From Craspedostauros australis (Eukaryota; Bacillariophyta; Bacillariophyceae; Mastogloiales; Achnanthaceae), in the NCBI GenBank assembly GCA_026770025.1, contig JAMXDE010000004.1, positions 1,302,001-1,366,000 of the forward strand: a stretch of 64,000 nt of DNA, read 5' to 3'. A program made the translations under genes and the position numbers. The notes under the pieces are model-generated. The model ran no database searches, had not been told where the DNA came from, and worked only from the letters and a program-made list of their open reading frames with translations. This document shows, piece by piece, positions 13,417-22,965 of the stretch (positions are counted from its first letter, which is position 1; each line of letters begins with the position of its first letter).

Positions 13417-14922
13417 CTACGTCTGACTGAATGCCAGCAATCGATGACAGGCCTCATCGATATCCGCATCGGATCGGCAAGCCGCGAAACGCAGGTAGCA
13501 GGATGCCTCGATGTCGGCGTTGCCGTAAAAGTTGTCGCCTGGGACGCAAGCAACACGCACATGCTCGAGCAGGTGCTGAGCAGCATCGGTTGGAGTCATT
13601 TGGGACAGAGCCGACACGGATCGGAAATCTGCCCACAGATAGTACGCGCCCTCGGGATCGACGACATCGAAGCCAACTTGTCGCAGCGTGGTTGTCAACC
13701 GATTCAGACGATCGAGGTATCGTGTCGCGAGATGTTCTTGGAAGAAGGACAACGGTAGCGCGAGGTAAGTTAGCATGGCCTGCTGCACGGGATGAGGTGC
13801 CATGACCGCCATCTGGTCATGGATGGCACGGTACTCGGTGCAGAGATGGGGTGGGTGAATGCACCATCCCAACCGCCAGCCCGTGGCGCTGGCCGATTTG
13901 CTGATGGAGTTGCACACCAGCAGCTGGTCCTTGATTTCGGGAAATGCCCGCGAGACAAGAATGTGCGGCTTTGCCGGTTTGGTGTAGCACATGTGTTCGT
14001 ATATTTCGTCCGTGATGATGTGGCAGCCGTGTTTGAGACACACTGCGACGATAAATTGCAGCTCGTCATGTGTGAACACTTTGCCGGTGGGGTTGTGCGG
14101 GGAATTGACAACAATCGCCTTGGCACCTTTGACTGCTTGCTCCACCTCATCTCTGTCAAACACCCAAGATTGCTTGCCATCTTCCACACTCCCAACTTGG
14201 TTCGTGGCTGCTGGCTTTGGGTGGGACTCGACTGCTGTGTCAGTGCCCGTGCCAACCTCCATTTTACCACCATCATGGCCCTGCGCCGATCTGCGCAAAG
14301 TGATGAATGTTGATTCGAGATGAAAGATCTTGCATTGGCTTGGATAGGCTTCGTGGAACGGTTGAAACATGGCGATCCTGTCGCCTGGCATCCCCACGGT
14401 CCTGAGCGCGGATGCCAATGCCTCGGTCGCGCCCAAAGTCACGGTGATTTCGTTTTGATGGTCCACCTCGTAACCGTACACTTGGCCATAATGATCAGCG
14501 ATTGCCTTGCGCACATCCGGTCTGCCCATTGGCGGGCTGTACTGGTTGACCACATCGGCCTTACCATGCTTTGCGTCACCATCTTCATTCTGGTCGCAGA
14601 CCACGCGCAACGCCTGCATCAGCTGGTCAACGGATTGATGTCCATCCACTGCCTGACCTGTCAGAACGCCCAGTGCCAACGCCAATCGAACAGCGCGTGG
14701 CGGTGGTTCATTCGGGAAACCTTGCGACAAGTTGACGGCGCCGTACTGTTCTGCCAGCCGCGTCATTTTTCGAATGGTCGATTCTTGAACTGCCTTGTTC
14801 TGGTTGCCATGGCTGCCTTCCACGGTGCCAGTGTGATGATTGTGGTGGTGGCGTTGGTTGCCGCCCTCCTTGGTTTCTTGAGGCTGCCCCGACGGTGCGT
14901 CACCATTGCTACGGCCAAGCAT
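13417..14922 (-). CDS. Class I/II PLP-dependent aminotransferase (kynurenine/aspartate aminotransferase-like)
   Basis: A single-exon frame of about 501 residues encodes a fold-type I PLP aminotransferase. Visible landmarks are VNLSQGFPNEPPP near the start of the domain, a YSPPMGRPDVRKAI substrate-site strand, NSPHNPTGK (N273), the PLP-ring aspartate in DEIYEHMCY (D305), the Schiff-base lysine in NSISKSASATGW (K342) and a C-terminal YLRFA arginine. This layout suits kynurenine, glutamine or methionine aminotransferases and their MalY-like relatives. The exact substrate cannot be told. The first ATG is at 14922. The frame stays open upstream to about 15030 without another ATG (a TGA closes it), so an unseen 5' exon with a targeting peptide is possible. 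The ~65 residues before the domain are Gln/His-rich and probably disordered. It is transcribed divergently from the M32 peptidase gene. Confidence 0.88.
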   Translation of the reverse strand: MLGRSNGDAPSGQPQETKEGGNQRHHHNHHTGTVEGSHGNQNKAVQESTIRKMTRLAEQYGAVNLSQGFPNEPPPRAVRLALALGVLTGQAVDGHQSVDQLMQALRVVCDQNEDGDAKHGKADVVNQYSPPMGRPDVRKAIADHYGQVYGYEVDHQNEITVTLGATEALASALRTVGMPGDRIAMFQPFHEAYPSQCKIFHLESTFITLRRSAQGHDGGKMEVGTGTDTAVESHPKPAATNQVGSVEDGKQSWVFDRDEVEQAVKGAKAIVVNSPHNPTGKVFTHDELQFIVAVCLKHGCHIITDEIYEHMCYTKPAKPHILVSRAFPEIKDQLLVCNSISKSASATGWRLGWCIHPPHLCTEYRAIHDQMAVMAPHPVQQAMLTYLALPLSFFQEHLATRYLDRLNRLTTTLRQVGFDVVDPEGAYYLWADFRSVSALSQMTPTDAAQHLLEHVRVACVPGDNFYGNADIEASCYLRFAACRSDADIDEACHRLLAFSQT

Positions 14923-15854
14923 GCTGGCTGACCGGTGTCTTCTTGGTTTGTGTTTGCTGCGCGCGATGCCCGGGAGCACACAGATCGCAGATACAGTTCC
15001 AGCCTCGTCCGCAGTGATCAAAGTGATGCTTCACGCCAACTTTAGCGACCAAGCGAGGAAGAAGTTCTCTTTTCTGATCGTGGTGCGACCAACTGTGAGT
15101 ACTCTACAGTCTGGTACGAGTACTTCGTATGATGGTAACTTGTGTGGTGATGGCTTCGCCCAATCCGAACGAGCGGAAGCTTTTGGCGCTCGCTGTTGTT
15201 CGGTCGGCGGATTGGTCGCAAATACGCAGCGAGGACGAATGGAAGTGGGAATGCCTCTTGAAGGAGGAGGATGGCAGCAGCAGGTCGCTGTCATTCATGT
15301 GGATGCAGATGGAGATGTCGGATGTTCCTCTTGCTGAGGTTGTCGGCGGTGGGCGTGTCTGCGGTTCGTACCTTCTCTCTTGTTTTTGTTCTGTGGCTCT
15401 CTGGTTGCAACACCAAAGTCATTGTTTTCTCTTATTTCGTCCTGAGTCGTCATCGGTATCCTGCATCCAGCAGAGGAACTGGATTTGCCGATCTTGTTTC
15501 ATTTTGGTCATTACAGACTATCGCAGTACTTTATTTCGCACAACCGCACAAACGACAGAACACATCAGTTTCGTGACATCATCAAGGAGATCTTTCGTCA
15601 CAAAAAGCGTGTGTGGCAACTCCAAGAGATCTTCTTTGCCGATGATGACGGCCACAAAGATGATCTCGACGACGGTCCGGCCTCATTCGAACGCATGCCT
15701 TCGTGCCATTACATCGAAAGCAACAGCAACGAGAGCACGTCGCATTCACTGTCTCACAACCACGAATTCGAGACTTGTCAACGAGGAGAGTCTGCACAAT
15801 CAAGTCCAGATCCAGATCCAAGCCCAAGCCACGCACAGCATTGCAAACGAAACG
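14923..15854. promoter_or_regulatory. Divergent intergenic region between aminotransferase and peptidase genes
   Basis: About 0.93 kb separates two genes transcribed away from each other, so both promoters should lie here. It contains an exact GTACGAGTAC motif at 15114-15123, followed by CTTCGTATGATGG. The frame of the peptidase is open across much of this stretch, but that part does not look like protein. The role is inferred from gene order only. Confidence 0.45.
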
Positions 15855-17744
15855 ATGAAGTTCACGCAATCTGCCGTATCCATGCTGGTGCTTCCAGCGG
15901 TTGTCCTGTCTGGCAACACAAACAATCCAAGTGGCGGAGCTGGCATGTGCCATGCCTTTGCGCAGCAGTCTGCCAGCGTGTCAACGAGCGGCGCCTCCTT
16001 CCGACGAATGCCGTCGACGGCTGAGGTGACTGCACCGGCGTCGTCTCTGCCATTCGTGGGACGTTCCGCCATGACAATGCGTGGTGGATCCGCAACAACC
16101 AGCGGCACTGCACGATCGATGTCATCATCGGCAACAGCCGAAAGCGTCGAATCAGCAGAACCCACGTTGGAGGCGACGTCTCCCAACTACGCCAAGCTCG
16201 TCAAGAAGCTGCAAACGATCACGCACTTGGAACGCGCCCAGGCCGTCCTCAGCTACGACCAGCTCGTCTTCATGCCGCAGTCCAACCCCCTCACGGCGCA
16301 AGAACGCGGTGCACAGCTGGCCGCGCTGGCCAGCGTCGTGCATGCCCAATCCACCGATCCCGAATTGCTGCAACTCATGGACGCGGCGCAGAAGGAGCTG
16401 TCGGCCAACGACGCCGATAAAACGCGGCTGCTGCAGCTGGAACGCAAATCCTTCGAAGAGAATGCGCGTGTTCCGGCCGCGCTGGCCACCAAATCGGCGG
16501 AATTATCATCGAGCGCCTACGCGGCGTGGGTGCAGGCGCGCACGGATAAGGACTTCGATGCGTTCCGGCCCGTCCTGCAGGATTGTTTCGAAACGGCCGC
16601 CGACATTGCTGCGGCCAAGTTGGGCGATCCGGATGCATCGCGCGCGGCTTTGTACACCAAGATGCTGGATCAATTCGAACGCGGCATGTCCAAGACCCGC
16701 ATCGACGATATCTTTCAGGAAGTGCAGGAGGCCCTCGTGCCGCTCATCGCCAAGGTCATGGCCAGTGAGACGCCGCCGTCCACCGACGTGCTGCATGGCA
16801 CGTTTCCAGTCGATGCGCAGCAGAAGCTGTCGCAAGAAATCGTGACGACGTTGGGATTCGAGCTGGACCGCGGTCGCATCGACGTCTCCGTGCATCCCTT
16901 CACCAACAGCTTCAGTCCTTCCGACGTGCGCATCACGAGCCGGTTCCGCGACGATGAATGGTACCAAGGTTTGGCCGGGACCATCCACGAAGGCGGACAT
17001 GCCATGTACGAGCAGAACATGGGCGGCGGTGTGAGCAGCAACAGCGAAGACAACAACGCGCAGTCCTTGTCGTCCGGCCTGTCCATCGATCAGTACTTGA
17101 GCATGGGAACGCACGAGAGCCAGTCGTTGTTTTGGGAACGTCACATCGGCCTTTCCAAGCCGTTCTGGCGATGGGCCACACCGAAATTGAAATCGCACTT
17201 GCTGGACGACAACGCGTCGGACGTGACGGCCGAAGACGTGTACGGCGCCGTCAACGCGGTCTCCCAATCCTTGATCCGCGTCGAAGCCGATGAATTGACG
17301 TACCCGCTGCACGTGATCCTGCGGTACCAGATCGAGTCGGACGTCGTGGCAGGCAAGATGGATGTGAAGGACATGCCGCAACGCTGGAACGACGGCATGA
17401 AGGAATTGCTGGACATCACGGTGCCATCCGACGATCAAGGATGCCTGCAGGACGTGCACTGGAGCGCGTTGGCCATCGGGTACTTTCCCACCTACCTGAT
17501 CGGCGCCATCGCGGCGGCGCAGCTCGCGCATTACTGCGAAGCCGAGGTGGAGGACTTTGAAGGTTGCATCGAACGTGGCGAATTTGGCTCCATCAAGAGC
17601 TGGCTGGTCGAGAAGGTGCATCGGCATGGACGCAGATACACGTCGTTGGATGAGATGTTCGGGCAGGAGCTCGGCGAAGCCCTCAACCCCAAGTACTTCA
17701 TCAAGTACCTGACCGACAAGTACAGCGATTTGTACAAGTTGTAG
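15855..17744 (+). CDS. M32 (Taq-type) metallocarboxypeptidase, probably plastid-targeted
   Basis: A frame of 629 residues encodes a carboxypeptidase Taq (M32) protein. The zinc site HEGGH is at residues 378-382 (H378, E379, H382). It is preceded by the M32 strand DVRITSRF and followed by GTHESQSLFWER and HVILRYQIE. The domain begins near residue 113 (YAKLVKKLQ) and runs to the C-terminus, the usual ~500-residue length. I chose the ATG at 15855, although the frame is open further upstream, because it starts a hydrophobic signal-like segment (residues 3-20). This is followed by CHAFAQQ, which resembles the ASAFAP motif at the signal/transit-peptide junction of diatom plastid proteins, and then a Ser/Thr/Ala-rich stretch. 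M32 enzymes remove C-terminal residues from peptides using one metal ion. Peptide turnover in the plastid stroma is an inference from the presequence. Confidence 0.9.
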   Translation: MKFTQSAVSMLVLPAVVLSGNTNNPSGGAGMCHAFAQQSASVSTSGASFRRMPSTAEVTAPASSLPFVGRSAMTMRGGSATTSGTARSMSSSATAESVESAEPTLEATSPNYAKLVKKLQTITHLERAQAVLSYDQLVFMPQSNPLTAQERGAQLAALASVVHAQSTDPELLQLMDAAQKELSANDADKTRLLQLERKSFEENARVPAALATKSAELSSSAYAAWVQARTDKDFDAFRPVLQDCFETAADIAAAKLGDPDASRAALYTKMLDQFERGMSKTRIDDIFQEVQEALVPLIAKVMASETPPSTDVLHGTFPVDAQQKLSQEIVTTLGFELDRGRIDVSVHPFTNSFSPSDVRITSRFRDDEWYQGLAGTIHEGGHAMYEQNMGGGVSSNSEDNNAQSLSSGLSIDQYLSMGTHESQSLFWERHIGLSKPFWRWATPKLKSHLLDDNASDVTAEDVYGAVNAVSQSLIRVEADELTYPLHVILRYQIESDVVAGKMDVKDMPQRWNDGMKELLDITVPSDDQGCLQDVHWSALAIGYFPTYLIGAIAAAQLAHYCEAEVEDFEGCIERGEFGSIKSWLVEKVHRHGRRYTSLDEMFGQELGEALNPKYFIKYLTDKYSDLYKL

Positions 17745-18648
17745 AGCAAGCCGATGCAGTGTGACTACTAATATGAAGAGGTGTGATAGGCTACCGCCCA
17801 GAGACTATTCTCTGTCCCTCTAGAGAGAGAGAGAGAGAGCAGAGTATGCAATTTCTACATCTCCAAGCTTGCCTGCTTGCATGGACTTGTTGGTGCAGAT
17901 AAGGAGCTACCGAAGTCCTCCTCAGTCTTGCTTTCTTGGTGCATTCGAGCTCGGGCTTGTTTGTCTTACTGGTCTTGCCAAGCGGAGGGAACAAACAGCC
18001 GCCCGTGGCCGTCGTGGCGTTGGCCTCTTTGTGACAGTGTGTCCGTCATTGCATTCATGTGATGGGAACGAAAAAGACCCAGCATAAGTGTAGTTGTTGT
18101 GACTGCGGCACGGCTTGCGTCATGTGTTCGTGAAAATCAGCTCCGTGACACACAGCGCCTTCAGGAAGAGCGAACGGGTCACATCCCTGACGATTTTTGC
18201 AGCGGAGAAAGGACGAAGGCACCCGTTCCGATGTCACACATGACACGACAATAATCCTCGGTTTAATCTTTTGTGGAACTCCTGCAATCGGAACTTGATT
18301 TGCGCCAAAACCGGAAACGAAGGAAACAGAGAAACGGCCTCGTTCTGCTCCGCGCTGTTCGACTCGGCTCTGCAGCATCCCATACTCGCGGAGCAGACTC
18401 TCGGGAGGTACATGCTGGAAGAGTCCTCGCACATGCGGACGAGTGCACAAACACACCCTCGTGGATAGCACAAGGCAACAACGGTTCAGAAACGTCTGAG
18501 CGAAGGTCGCATTCATTGCAATCCAGGCCGGAACGAGTTGAGTTGGGCTTGGCTGAGTTGCGAACAGAAGAGAGGCAGGCAGACTCGCAACAACAGCAAT
18601 AGCAATAGCAGTAGCAACAGCAATAGCAACAGCAAGAGGCGTGCCACC
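17745..18648. other. Intergenic, with GA microsatellite
   Basis: No gene is supported here. An (AG)9 run lies at 17822-17839, about 80 bases after the peptidase stop codon. CAGCAATAGCAA-type repeats at about 18590-18640 lead into the Kozak-like GCCACCATG of the next gene. The region should contain the 3' UTR of the peptidase gene and the promoter of the RING gene. Confidence 0.5.
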
Positions 18649-20760
18649 ATGAGCGCCCAGCTGGCCTCCCTCTTCGATGAGGAAAAGAACAAGAACGGAA
18701 TCGAACCGGAGCGTCTCCAACACCAGCTGCATGAGCGAGGCAGCCTCCGCACAGCTGCGCATGAACAGACAGCGACAAGCGCAGGAGCCCTAGCATCAGA
18801 GGAGGCCTTGCCAATGGCATACCCGTATTCATCTGCGCCGCCACAAGAGCAAATCGAGACACCAGCACTGACGACAATGCCGCAGCCGTCCACCATGCTG
18901 CGGCGATCGCTGCAAACGAACGACAGCGGACTCGACGGCCCCATCTGGGTCCTCATCGTCGTCTGCATCCTGTTCTGCTGCATCTGGACGCCCATCATCT
19001 GCCAGCGGCATTGCCGTCGATCCAATCGTCGCCGCGCGGAAAGCCAGGCCGAGGAGATCATCCGCGCCAGTCTCGGAAACCTCAACATCCTGGCCTCGTT
19101 GGAACAGCGCGCCACGGCAGCTGCATTGGATGCATCTGCGGATACGCATTCCTTCTTTGGGGCCGGCGCCTTTCGGTGGAGTCCCGACGATCGCCGCGAA
19201 TTCATCCAGAACGTCTTGGTCTCGAGGGTGAGTATCATATGGAAGCACGAAGAGCAGAATATTGTGGTTGCTTGATATTTTATTGATGTTATGCGATGTG
19301 TTGTGCTGTGCTGTGTTATAAGAAGACTCGAGACGCTGCTGCAGGAGCGTTTGCGCTCCGTCATCGCCATGGTCGTCTTCCGTCCTCCTCGTGAAATGCT
19401 GTCCATAGGCTGCTCGCGCGAATCCCTTCACTCACCCGATCCATCCCATTTCACACATCTTCTTCTCCATATTTCTTCCAATCCATAATCACGCTCCCAA
19501 TCCACACTTGCAATCGAACAGAGAATTATGGAAATTTCTTCGATCAGCAAGTCGACGCCTGCAGCGACGGAGGATGACAAGGAAGACCCGACTGAGGTCA
19601 CGAAGCCCGTTGCCACTCAGATGCCCATGATGCAATACAACATGATACTGTCCGATGTCGGTGATCCCAAAGAAATCACGAAATATGTGGCCGTGGAACC
19701 ATGCGCAATTTGCTTGACGGATTATGAGAAGGATGACATCCTCTGCTGGTCCCAATCGGAGAAGTGCACGCACGTGTTTCACAGAGATTGCATGGAGGAA
19801 TGGTTGCTCAAGCATGAGGAATGTCCGTGCTGCAGGCACAATTACTTGTCGTTGGGTGGTGAGGATGATGAAGTTGATGAAAACAACAACAATGACAACA
19901 ACAACAACAACAACAATGGCGGTAACAACAACAACCGTGGTAGAACAGCCAGACGCCGAAATCGGGAGACTTCCACAGCAGACGCAGAACGACAGCCACA
20001 ATCCACATCGGAGGCACCAGACGCCACCGACTTGGAAATCCGCAGACGCGCACGATCCGACCGCTCCTTGGGCGCGCGCAGAAATAGCAACCGCGTCTTG
20101 CATTCGACGGCGCTGTGGCTCGGTCAGGCGCAAAACAACCAAAACAGGTCGACGGGCATCATTCGCACGACGCATATCCCGACTGTCATCTCACCGCATC
20201 TCGGGGGACTATCCTCCAGCAGCCGCGCTTTGAATGGGCGCAGAAGTGCCAACGCCAGCACGCGCAGAATCCAACTCCACAACGATGACGACGCCGATGA
20301 CGACGATCGTGCCACCGACATGCACCAGCTGCAGATTGTGGCGCTGCTGTCGCAGCTTGGTCAATTGGCGCGACAAACCAGCGAAGGATCCGAGAGACAT
20401 ATGGAAGCACCTGCGATCGAGTTGCAGACGACGACGACGACGACGACGACAGCATCCGAAGTCTCCACACCCATGGAAGACGCACTCAGTGAAACGCAAT
20501 CATCGCAGGATGACGGCGGTACAGCGAAGGATCCACAGGAACCGGATGCGTCGAACGACTCCCCAAGTGAAGCGTCTCCACAGCAACATGACGATCTGGA
20601 GGAATTGGATATCGATATTGATGGAACGATCACCATCACACCTGTTGGTTCCACTGTCGAAAACGAGCAAGATGACAGCGCTCGTAATGATGACGATGAT
20701 GGTAAGGATGATGGCGAGAAGGAGAAGGAGCAGAATGATGATGTCCACACTGATGAATGA
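18649..20760 (+). CDS. Membrane-anchored RING-H2 finger protein (putative E3 ubiquitin ligase)
   Basis: Two exons, 18649-19227 and 19522-20760, give about 605 residues. The intron (19228-19521) is in phase 0, with donor GTGAGT and acceptor AACAG. The start ATG lies in GCCACCATGAGC. A single transmembrane segment spans about residues 98-120 (IWVLIVVCILFCCIW), followed by a Cys/Arg-rich cytosolic flank and a conserved FRWSPDDRREFI stretch just before the intron. The RING-H2 domain is at about 254-297, from C254 in CAICLTD through HVFHRDC to CPCC, with all eight ligands visible. The C-terminal ~300 residues are low complexity, with Asn runs, acidic blocks and a Thr run. Membrane RING-H2 proteins of this kind are usually E3 ligases that ubiquitinate membrane or secretory-pathway targets. 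No substrate can be inferred. Confidence 0.88.
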
Positions 20761-20923
20761 GACGATTGAAACAAAACGATGATGTACTCGATTGAAATGA
20801 ATTTCCTAAAGTAAAGATAGAGCAAAGTTCACCAAAAGCTAAAGATACGGCGTGATATGCAGAAGTCGCGTAAACAACACTCCACCTGATCAACGCCGTG
20901 GAGAGCAACTACCATACGTAACT

Positions 20924-21922
20924 CTAATCCCATTGATTGGGATTGACGCGCACGGTCAGTTCGCCTTCCTTCATACCATACCCGACTATCGCCTTGCATG
21001 CCAAACGTTGACGCGGCACGTCCGCTAGCATCTGCTGTTCTGACAATCGCTGTGGATTCAGCAGATCGCTACCTGACGACACCGACACCACGCAAGTGCG
21101 GCACAATCCGCCAGCTCCACAATTCCCACCATTCGCCGTGTCGAATCGTTTGGCCAAGCGATCATTCAGTTGCACGCCGCGGATCAGCATGCCGTGGCGT
21201 AAATTCTCTCCAGCGTACATCGTGATGGTCTCGTCTGGGATATTTTCGCTGGGTGGGTATTGCAAGTGGACGGTGATCTTGGGGATGCGACGGATTCGTT
21301 TCAGTGTCACTTCGAAGATGTCCGGCGCCGTTGCTTTGCGTGGTAATGCGAGCGGTAGCTTGGATAAGGCCTCCACTGTGCCATCGTAGGAGAGGCACTC
21401 CAAGTTGACCGTCGAGATGTTGGATGCGCGGATCAACGCCACCTGCACAAGCGAATCGCCCGGCAGGATATCGATGTCGCCCGATGCAGCCGCCGAACCA
21501 CCCTCCACGAGACCCTTCACCAACGTGATACCAACTCCGTCGTCACGACCTCCGGCCAATTCGAACAACTCCAACCCGAGACCGCCATTGGGCAATCGAG
21601 GATACGTGACACGCACCACGTCGGCAAACAGCTCGCGATCGTTCTTGGTTCGTAGATAGACGGTGCCGGTTTGCTGCGTGGCCTTTTGAACTCTCGATGC
21701 CGTCCATTCATCCTGAATCTCTTGCAGCGATGGCAAATTGTACTGATTGACATCGACGGCAGGCTGTCCCGTCCCTTGGAGCACCTGCGTGGCAACGTTC
21801 CTAGTGGTGTCACCGAATGGCGTGGACATTGCTTCCACAATGAAACTGCGACTGCCATATCGTGTGCCACGTGGAGTGCCCCAATGGATGGCGCATAGGA
21901 TCAGGAAAGAAAGGGATCTCAT
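20924..21922 (-). CDS. PDZ-like + [2Fe-2S] ferredoxin-domain protein, left paralogue
   Basis: A single exon encodes 332 residues. The N-terminus (MRSLSFLILC) is a short hydrophobic leader and may be a signal or targeting sequence. A PDZ-like region covers about residues 65-190, with GLGLELFELAGG and a DDGVGITLVKGLVEGGSAAASGDI stretch whose GGSAAASG-D-I-L-PGD pattern is typical of PDZ domains. A ferredoxin-type domain follows, with NCGAGGLCRTC (C-x5-C-x2-C) and a fourth Cys in RLACKA, enough ligands for one [2Fe-2S] cluster. It ends NPNQWD. Electron transfer or cluster-dependent sensing in a plastid is a reasonable guess only. It converges on the RING gene, with 163 bases between the stops. 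A paralogue with about four in five residues the same lies at 37618-38715 on the other strand. Confidence 0.85.
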   Translation of the reverse strand: MRSLSFLILCAIHWGTPRGTRYGSRSFIVEAMSTPFGDTTRNVATQVLQGTGQPAVDVNQYNLPSLQEIQDEWTASRVQKATQQTGTVYLRTKNDRELFADVVRVTYPRLPNGGLGLELFELAGGRDDGVGITLVKGLVEGGSAAASGDIDILPGDSLVQVALIRASNISTVNLECLSYDGTVEALSKLPLALPRKATAPDIFEVTLKRIRRIPKITVHLQYPPSENIPDETITMYAGENLRHGMLIRGVQLNDRLAKRFDTANGGNCGAGGLCRTCVVSVSSGSDLLNPQRLSEQQMLADVPRQRLACKAIVGYGMKEGELTVRVNPNQWD

Positions 21923-22501
21923 GTTGTTTTGCTCTGCTCTGCTCTGCTATGCTATGGTAGGTTGCGTTGTGTTGTGGTGTGGTGTGGTGTATTGGGACAG
22001 AATGGAATCGCGGACGCGTCTGTCGGTGCTGTTGTGTTGTTATACTGTTGTGCTGCTGTGATGACAACTGTTGATGCAACTGTCCACACCGAATTTGTGA
22101 ACGAAGTATGCCATACACAGTGCTTGGAAACACAGCCCCATCATGCCTCTGCGCATGAACCCGCTGTCGATACTTCACATCCATCGTATGTCGACGCGGT
22201 TCTTCCCATGCGGTTCTTCAAATCGAAAGATCGCCATGCGGTTCTTCTGCGGAAATTCTCAGGAGGTGTCAGAAATGACATGGCAACGACTTTGCGAAGC
22301 AAGTCGACATCGTCAATGCGAAAGCACCAATGACATGAGGGATGTTGCAGAAAGAATCACAGGATTGTTGAGCATGGATTGGTATCTGCAAGGGCGCTCT
22401 TGTGCTTGTCTTTGCACAAGGCATCTTTGTGGCACCTCTGAGGGTTGAGGGGAGAGGGAGAGGAATCACTCTTCTTCGCGCAGCATGGGGTATCTTTCGT
22501 G
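21923..22501. other. Intergenic between ferredoxin gene and left duplication arm
   Basis: Simple TGCTC and TGTGG repeats lie just upstream of the ferredoxin start (about 21935-22000). A GCGGTTCTTC motif is repeated three times between 22197 and 22252. By eye there is no similarity to the matching position on the right side (37216-37617). No gene is supported. Confidence 0.5.
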
Positions 22502-22965
22502 AAGATCTCACACCCATGATTGACGTCACCATTGAAGTCGATCATCACTCGTGAATCAAACCGACACAACAATTTGAATCTGTCCCACATAACCGTTATT
22601 TCAATTCCCATACAACCAACCACACACAAAGAAGACACGCTAACACAACAGTGCAAATCTCACCACAACAATAACAGAACAACAGACAACACAAGGAGAG
22701 AAACAAGGAAAACCCCAACGCCACAACGTCTCAACGTCACAACATCTCGACATCTCATTGTTCCAGTCTGCATCTTCCATCCTCCTCCATCTCACATCCC
22801 ACATCTCACGCCACCATCGAGCATCGCGCATCGTGGATCGTTGGTTGCACCAATACTGTAGACATCGATAGGAGTAGCAGGCATCGGATACCACCCAGCA
22901 GCCATCAGCCATCAGTCATCAGCCTGCGACCGTCACAGGCAACCTCCTCTGCGACAAACACAAAC

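Noticed and set aside
15129-15854. N-terminal extension of the M32 frame by 242 residues
   Set aside because: It is of arbitrary composition. The signal peptide and CHAFAQ motif follow the ATG at 15855.
16506-17627. 373-codon minus-strand frame opposite the M32 gene
   Set aside because: It is a shadow of GC-rich coding sequence. The plus strand carries a complete peptidase with its zinc motif.
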